Below the pieces are notes generated by a model that saw only the letters and a program-made list of their open reading frames with translations, searched no databases and was not told the DNA's origin. From Chimonanthus salicifolius (lineage: Eukaryota; Streptophyta; Magnoliopsida; Laurales; Calycanthaceae): a stretch of DNA of 64,000 nucleotides. This document shows positions 57,666 to 64,000 of the stretch, piece by piece. The position numbers and the translations under genes are program-made. Position 1 is the stretch's first letter, and every line of letters starts with the position of its first letter. Location of the stretch: assembly GCA_013350335.1 (NCBI GenBank), contig CM023540.1, forward strand, positions 44,437,222-44,501,221, given 5' to 3'.

Positions 57666-60170
57666 TTTTATTGAGGGGGACTTAATCCAATAAAAAATTA
57701 TAGTTAAAAGTCACTAGAACATTTATTTGGCTGTTATATTTATGAGCTACTGAAGTTTACTATAATGATATTTTAGCCTTGTAAAATAAGATTATTTGAA
57801 ATTTTGGTAATTTTGACTAATATTATTTCAACTTAAATTTAAAATAAATCTGCTTAAAATTTCTAGAATAGGTTAAAATATCATTCTACTATTGTAATTT
57901 TGTTATTTCTGAAATTTCTAAAAATAAAACATTTAAGCAATCATTTTTTGAAGTAATAGTATCACAAACTTTCATGTTTATCACACTCACTTTCACACTT
58001 CTGTCAATATTTATAATAATATTTATTTTGAATAGTAAACACTAATAACATTGTTTAATATATATTTAATTATGATTAGCCTATGCTTGAAGCATGGGTC
58101 CTGTAGCTACTTTCTTTTAAAGATAAAATATAAAACTTAAGCTCATGTAGAACATGCAATTAGTGCAATTATGTATTAAGTCTTCACCATTATTATTATC
58201 ATCTTAAATTTTGAATTATTTTTCAATTTGTTTCTAACAAGAGAAATATTTTCTCTCATATAAAATATGTAAAAAAAAGCTTTAGCAAAATAAAATTCTT
58301 AATTATTTCAAAAAGTAACTAGTAAAACACTTTTTCTATCTAAAATTAGTTACTCAGTATGTATAGATTGAAAGATTTTCATACACTTTGAGAAATTAGT
58401 TGGATGCATGCGCTTGAACATTTTCAAAGTTCAGATCTCAAAAAGAAAAATATTATAATCGTATACTAAACTATTATATTCAAAATAAATTACTAAAAGT
58501 ATAAAATACAAAATCATATTGTACTTTAGTGAAAAAGAATAGAAAAAATGAAATAAATAAAAAATATAATAAATTTTTGAAGAAACCAAATCAGATTGAA
58601 CAGCATGATTGAGTTGGATTCTATTTAATTTGAATTAAACCCTGATTCATTTCAAATTTATCATCTGAGTCCATGAGTGGGTCCACATTTTAGAGCGACA
58701 GAGGAGAGAGGAGAGGAGAGAGGAGACAGATGTGAGGTTGAAAATTAAGAGAAGTTTGGTTGAGTTTGGGAGTTTGTGGCTAAGATACCATTTCCGGGCC
58801 CCACATTTCGCTCTCACTCTCACGATCATCCACTTGGAAGCGACTGGCTCACAACCAACGTACCTTCTCGAACCTGCATCTCAACTGAACCCAACCCCAC
58901 ACCTCTCTCTAGACTTTTCTTAATTAAAAATATTTAAAATTTTGATATAGATACAAAATATTTAAAAATAATACAAATATTATAATATTTATTTTTGACT
59001 TTAAATTTTTATTTTATGAATTAATTAAGTTTTTACATTTTATTTCATAAAGCTATTGTGATTATATAATTTTTTTTTAAAGGACAGTGATTTTTACACG
59101 ACTTTTTTTATGGTGCATCTTAAGAAAATTTTAATTTTACTCTTAGAAAGAGGAAAAGAAAGGGGAGAAAGGGAATAATGGTAAAATTGAAAAATTTCAC
59201 TGCTATTTTTAAACTCTTATATATATATATATATATATATATTTCATTAAGGGTTTGAATTGAACTTGATTTGAGGTTTGCTCTTTATTTTGTCATAATA
59301 AAATGAAAACAATTTTTGTTAATTTTTTTAATTTATCACAATAAAATAAAGAATAAAATGAGTATGTGCTCCATTTAAAAAATACTCCATCAAAATCAAT
59401 TAAGGTAAAACTCATGTTCCTATCTCTAACATCTCTCTATAATAAAAAAAATGTTGTTATAGTTTAATTTTTGTAATATTTTATCTTAAAGTTGAATTTA
59501 AAAACTTAATTTGTCTATGCCAAATGATCATGATCATGTAATTGTCATATTCTTTATATAACTACTATATTTCTAACTTAAAGTCATTTCATTTGAAAAT
59601 TGAAATGATCACTAAGTCTCATGTACCTATTTTATCTTGATTATCGATTTAATTGTATTATATTACATGGCTATTACCTTCGAAATGCATTTGAATTAAT
59701 AGCTTAAAAGGACAAATATTCGTAACTTATGTATTATTTAAAATAAAATAAAATAAAGTAGGGGTTAAAAAATAAAACAACAAAATAATTCCGTACATAT
59801 TTTACAATAAACTTTTACCTTTTAAACAGGAAAAAACAAAGGGTCTACCGTGCATGTGTAAGTTTTTTATTAACATAAGTATTTTTGATCTATATTAAAA
59901 TTGAAATTAATTTCACGAGCATTCCTACACATTAATTTCCAAAGGCGGAATGGGAATTAAAGTCAAGGCCTCGCTTTAAATTCAAACATTTTTAAAGTCA
60001 AAACACTAAGATGTTAAAAAATAGTAAATTTAATTTAAAATAAAGAAAATAGTTATAAGTAATAAGTAATACATTAATAAAGAAAATTTTTCCGTAAGTC
60101 GTGCAAGTTCCATCTCTCTATTTTTAACTCAAATCAAGCTTGGTGTTTAATGGAATTCTTTGGGCAGAAT
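57666..60170. other. Intergenic, no feature seen
   Basis: Very AT-rich. A slightly richer block at 58640-58920 contains GAGAGGAGAGGAGAGAGGAG and short frames without recognisable product. Confidence 0.4.
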
Positions 60171-60175
60171 TGCGC

Positions 60176-60181
60176 CACGTG
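60176..60181 (+). promoter_or_regulatory. G-box upstream of the BBX gene
   Basis: GCCACGTGTC, a G-box core about 490 bp before the start codon. bZIP (HY5-type) and bHLH (PIF-type) factors bind such sites, fitting a light- or temperature-regulated BBX gene. CT-rich leader repeats follow at 60240-60380. Confidence 0.45.
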
Positions 60182-60620
60182 TCAATTTTGAGTGCTGTGT
60201 GACTTTTTTAAGTGACGAAGTCTCTTCGACATCTGTTCTCTCCTCTCTCTCTCTCTCTCTCTGCTGTCCTCACCTCTCCTCTTTCTCTCTCTAGCGTCCT
60301 TTCCTCACTTCACATTTTCTTTCTTTCTCTCGCTCTCCCTCCGCAGTCCTCACATTACATGATTTCTCTCTCTTCTCTCTCTCTTCTAATGGAAAGATGG
60401 AACTCCACTTTCCGTCAACAACACTTAAAATAATCGCATTCTAATAAAGAAAAAGAAAGAAAACCAATAAAAAAGAAGAAGAGAAAAGAAAGGCTACTCT
60501 CTCTCTACTGGATTTTCTTCTTCTCCTTCTATTAAAGTTGTCTCATCTTTGATGTGTTGAGCGGCCACCATCTTCTTCTTTTCTTGTTTTGATCCCTTCT
60601 CTTGCTTTGGTGGTGTCAAG

Positions 60621-60659
60621 ATGGTGTGGTGTCACAATATTTGCAGAGAAGGGAAATGA
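60621..60659 (+). CDS. Upstream open reading frame in the BBX leader (12 codons)
   Basis: ATGGTGTGG to TGA, ending 13 bases before the BBX start. Its stop overlaps a further out-of-frame ATG (ATGA at 60656-60659) whose frame runs past the BBX start. A shorter ATG-TGT-TGA lies at 60551. Whether these are transcribed depends on the start site, which I cannot see. Confidence 0.35.
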   Translation: MVWCHNICREGK

Positions 60660-60672
60660 AAGGTGGGAAATT

Positions 60673-62870
60673 ATGCGAACCCTCTGCGACGTTTGCGAGA
60701 GCGCTCCTGCCATCCTGTTCTGTGCTGCCGACGAGGCCGCTCTCTGCCGATCCTGCGACGATAAGGTATCTTTCCATCTCTTCCTCCTTCTTGTTCTAGT
60801 CTGTTTTCTTATCTAATTCGATGATGGAGTAACAGCTTCTATGGAATTTTCTATATGATGGGTTTGAAGTGCGGTTGGTAGGTATTCATTGTTGCGACCA
60901 TAGAAGTTATGGGTTGCAGTCAAGCATCTCTTTTAAGGAAATGACGGGGATTGATTATTTCATTTTGGGATTGAATTTCAGATAGATTGCGGGGTGACAT
61001 ATGATATGGTGAAGAGAGCATTAGAACCCCAAAGAGATCGATCTCTGATAGATGGGAGAGTGATATATGACGATGATGGTATTGATTTTTTGTTGGCCCA
61101 CGCAAAAAAAAAAAAAAAAGGATTCTTGAACTGGAATTTTTTAGATAGGCAACTAGATTGCCAACTGATTTTGGGGTCTCCTGCTTTTTAGTGAAAACGG
61201 GAGCTTCTGAATCAAATATCTGCTCACGGATCTTAATTACACTTGGGTTTTGGATGCCTAACTTTGACCCAAAACACTTTGAAAGATAGAGCTGCCCGAT
61301 ATCACATTGTAGGGTACTTTTTGTTGTTTATGCCTTAAAATCTCGTTTCTAAACCTTGGAACAGTGCTCAGAGAACTCTGAGGGTTATTCTGCATTAAAG
61401 AATGTTTTTTTGGTTTGCTTAAATGCCTTGGACAAGTTAGACCGTCCTGTCCTACGCTCAGTCTTACAGGAAATGCCATTTGCTTCCCCTTGGATTTTTC
61501 CTCTTCAGAATTTCCTTTATCCAATGTAATTCCATGTTTTAAAGAAGTAGAGGCCAAAGAACCCCAATAAGCTGTGAGAGGTTTTGGGTTCAAGTCCCAC
61601 TCTCAACATATAAGGGCTACTCTCCCTAGTTTTATTCCGGTGTGTATGGATGGATAGGGAGGTTTGCACATGCTCCAAGGAACTTAGTTAGGTGCTCTAA
61701 GAGGCTTGGATACCTTGGACTTCAAAGAAAAAAAGAAGTGGAGGCCAAAATGCTAAACATCATCCAACTGAAATAGAGAGGTACTCTTGTCTGAATATGT
61801 GATTGATTGCTTTTAGGATATTTTCCAGAGCAGCAGTCAAGAAAATCTGTGGTATTGCGATTTTTGATTGCTTTTAGGATATTGTCCAAGCCAGTGATAT
61901 GTAGAGTTCTGATCATCATCATCATCAGCCAGAATCCCTTCTTTGTAGAGTTCTAATGATGCAGTTTATTCTATGAACTCAAAATTGTCTTGAATTCTTG
62001 CTTTTTAATCCATTGAAGAAAATATTATGTTGTTATTTCACATGTTTGTGCTCAAAATTGTCTTGGATTCTTGCTTTTTAATCCATGGAAGAAAATATTA
62101 TGTTATTATTTCACATGTTTGTGCATCCACTGCAAGATCCTTAATCTAAAATTGTAAACCCTTTTATTGTTTTAACGTCTCAAATTTTCACCATTTAGTA
62201 TAACCCACTGTTAGTATGTCCTTGAAATTGTGATGACAGGTCCACATGTGTAACAAGCTTGCTAGCCGACATGTACGAGTAGGACTTGCTGACCCTAGTG
62301 ATGTTCCTCGCTGTGACATATGTGAAAATGCACCTGGTATGCATCTTCTTTCATGGCAACAAACTGTTTTTTCTGCTGCTGTAAAGAAAATTAAACATTT
62401 CTTTGATCCTGGAAACTGGATGTAGCTTTCTTTTACTGTGAGATAGACGGAAGTTCCCTTTGCTTGCAATGCGATATGATAGTACATGTTGGAGGTAAAA
62501 GAACCCATGGAAGATATCTCCTGTTGAGACAGAGGGTTGAGGTTGGTCACTGTACTGCAGGATACTGGTTTAGATGCTTTCCCTTGGGAGAACTTAACAA
62601 TTTAATATCCAGTTGGTTTGTATGTAGTTTCCAGGGGATAAGCCTAGTTCTTGTGAAGACTTGGCCTTGCAACCAATGGACCCAGTTGAGTCCAGGAGGG
62701 AACAGAATCAACTGCCCAAACAGACTGTCAACGAGAAAATGCAAAACCACAAGATCTCTCCTATTCCAACTAATGATGCTAACATGGATGACCATGGAAA
62801 GCTGGAATCCACAATGATTGATCTCAATGCTAGGCCACAACGGATTCATGGGCATGCTTCACATATCCAG
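60673..62870 (+). CDS. Double B-box zinc-finger protein, BBX18/BBX19 type, first four coding exons (3' end outside window)
   Basis: Exons 60673-60765, 62240-62336, 62426-62541 and 62628-62870 join in phase through GT-AG introns to 183 residues. The last exon is not in the window. B-box 1 has C5, C8, C17, D20, C25, C28, H33 and H42; B-box 2 starts at C56 and C59 with C68, D71, C76, C79, H84 and H91. The linker [14 protein letters not shown] and the second box [20 protein letters not shown], followed by VEFPGDKP, are typical of BBX18/BBX19. There is no CCT domain. [13 protein letters not shown] near residues 163-175 matches the C-terminal block of these proteins. Nuclear; relatives act in seedling light and temperature growth and in flowering through partner transcription factors. 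I cannot separate BBX18 from BBX19. Intron 1 (1.5 kb) carries a SINE and a tandem repeat, and intron 4 carries another SINE. Confidence 0.9.
61559..61731 (+). mobile_element. SINE (family 2) with 18-bp target duplication
   Basis: GGTTTTGGGTTCAAGTCCCAC (the B-box part is GGTTCAAGTCCCAC) and a body with AACTTAGTTAGGTGCTCTAA, ending in an A-rich tail. It is flanked by AAAGAAGT(A/G)GAGGCCAAA at 61541-61558 and 61732-61749. Lies in BBX intron 1. Confidence 0.82.
61978..62123 (+). repeat. 73-bp tandem duplication in BBX intron 1
   Basis: Two adjacent 73-bp units, 61978-62050 and 62051-62123, each running CTCAAAATTGTCTTG to TTCACATGTTTGTG, with only a few differences. Another short duplication (GATTGCTTTTAGGATATT at 61805 and 61867) lies just upstream. 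Confidence 0.92.
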
Positions 62871-63528
62871 GTATGCATGCTATGCTTATTAGTTGACCCA
62901 TCTGCCAATGTTGGCAGATGAATGAATGATGGTATGTTTGGATGGCCCAACAAGTTGTTTGGCAAGGGGCTTCTCTGTCAAGATCATAGCTCAAAAATTT
63001 GAAAACTTGACTTGATTTTTCATCGGTTTGAGTCAACTTGAAGAGTTGTAGAAGTTTCAACTGAGTAAAAAAGTCAAGACCCGGCCAAACTCATAAAAAT
63101 AAGATACTTTTTTATTAAATGTGTTTTAAAAATTATAAAAAATAATAAGAAAAACAAAGGGGAAAAGGAAAATAGATTTGTACAATCACAATGAGCCTCT
63201 TTCGAGTTTCAACCTTGTTACCCCCACCCCATCTTCGCTCCTTTTTGTCCCAACCTGCCCATTTTTTCTCCCAAGTAAAAGATCAGGTTGCATACGTCGA
63301 ATATGTGTGATGGAGATGGATATAAAATGAGGTTAAAAAAAAACGCTCATCCTTGAATTGATCAAATAGAGAAGTAAGACAACTTTCTGGTATGACGAGG
63401 ATAGAGACGAGAGTTAAAAGCTCTTGCCAGCAGAACAACATTGGCAAGAGGGGCAATGAAAGGAGGAAGAAAGCCAGCAAAACCCACTTAAGAAGAACTT
63501 TTGAAGATAAAAATCAGCAAAGCCAACC
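62871..63528. other. BBX intron 4, first part
   Basis: Begins GTATGC after exon 4. No further exon with the BBX C-terminal sequence is visible up to 64000. Confidence 0.5.
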
Positions 63529-63529
63529 T

Positions 63530-63692
63530 GCATGGATGTAGCTTAGTTGGCTTGAACTTCTAGGAATCAACTAGAGGTCTCGGGTTCAACTCTCCCCAGC
63601 ATGAGGCTTGCGGATGGTTTCATGTATTATGGGATTAGTCTCATCTCCAATTTGGAGGGAGGAGAGAGATACCCATGATATTAAAAAAAAAT
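63530..63692 (+). mobile_element. tRNA-derived SINE (family 3) in BBX intron 4
   Basis: TGGATGTAGCTTAGTTGG (A box) and GGTCTCGGGTTCAACTCTCC (B box), a body, then an A run at about 63682-63691. Flanks CAAAGCCAACCT and CAAAGCCCACTT form a 12-bp imperfect target duplication. Related to 46635-46770. Confidence 0.78.
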
Positions 63693-64000
63693 ACCAAAGC
63701 CCACTTAATTTTTAATGGAAAGAGGAGTAAAGAGAAACGGAAAATAACCTGCATGTTTTGGTGACGGCCTTCTCTGCTCATCTCTTTTTTCCTCCTTGCT
63801 CTTTCTCGCTTCTGTCTTTACAGCTGGGGTTAGAAGCGAAAAGAGGTTTATATATATTTTTCATTTTCGAAATTACGCATAAGTTAAAGTGAATTGACTT
63901 CCATGTCCCTTGCGAGGCTTGACCGAATCTTGATGGGTCTCAAGTTTTCTGCCTGATGTGGTGAATCCACTAAGTTGGGTCAAAATCTCTCAGCCAAGTA
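63693..64000. other. Intronic or downstream sequence to the window edge
   Basis: No exon, repeat edge or RNA gene is recognised. Probably still within the BBX transcription unit. Confidence 0.35.

Noticed and set aside
62464..62817. 117-codon frame across BBX exon 3 and beyond
   Set aside because: It reads through an intron in a different frame from the B-box. The spliced model explains the region better.

Overview
The window is nuclear DNA from a flowering plant. Genes have short coding exons and GT-AG introns, intergenic DNA is AT-rich, and the recognisable genes are plant-specific: a plastid class I fructose-bisphosphate aldolase, a double-B-box (BBX18/19-type) regulator and a plastid J-like DUF3353 protein. 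Most of the rest is transposable-element DNA: Ty1/copia, Ty3/gypsy fragments, L1-type LINEs, tRNA-derived SINEs, hAT-like MITEs and one TRIM. I cannot name the species.

Layout. 1-1911 is a segment repeated almost perfectly at 25471-27379. At 1907-13941 lies a nearly perfect inverted repeat with about 6-kb arms. Each arm carries one copy of the same copia element, minus strand on the left and plus strand on the right. The arms meet at 7570-8281 in a dense hairpin of repeated 16-bp palindromes. The right copia (9080-14104) has both LTRs and a TCCAC target duplication; the left copy stops just inside its 3' LTR. 14110-19400 holds a LINE reverse transcriptase remnant and a MITE. 19410-20171 is an acidic protein of unknown function. 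20172-28540 has gypsy and LINE debris, the second direct-repeat copy and a SINE. 28544-39082 is the DUF3353 gene, whose 9.2-kb second intron holds a full-length decayed LINE with a 14-bp target duplication. 39083-46120 is intergenic with SINEs and a gypsy fragment. 46380-49935 is the aldolase gene. 49936-60170 is intergenic with a TRIM, two hAT MITEs, a copia fragment and SINEs. 60673-62870 holds the first four coding exons of the BBX gene, which runs off the right edge.

The most unusual content is in the palindrome. In the copia element, the region where gag should lie is instead an open frame matching part of a plant MFSD5/molybdate-anion-transporter-type (MFS_5) membrane protein, fused in frame to the copia protease and integrase start. 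This looks like host-gene capture by a copia element, later duplicated head to head. Both copies share the same lesions (a stop in integrase, frameshifts, and YVDG in place of YVDD in the reverse transcriptase), so neither is autonomous. The three recognised host genes are all on the plus strand. The aldolase acts in plastid carbon metabolism, the DUF3353 protein is probably a plastid membrane protein, and the BBX protein is probably a light/temperature regulator. Nothing in the sequence links them functionally.
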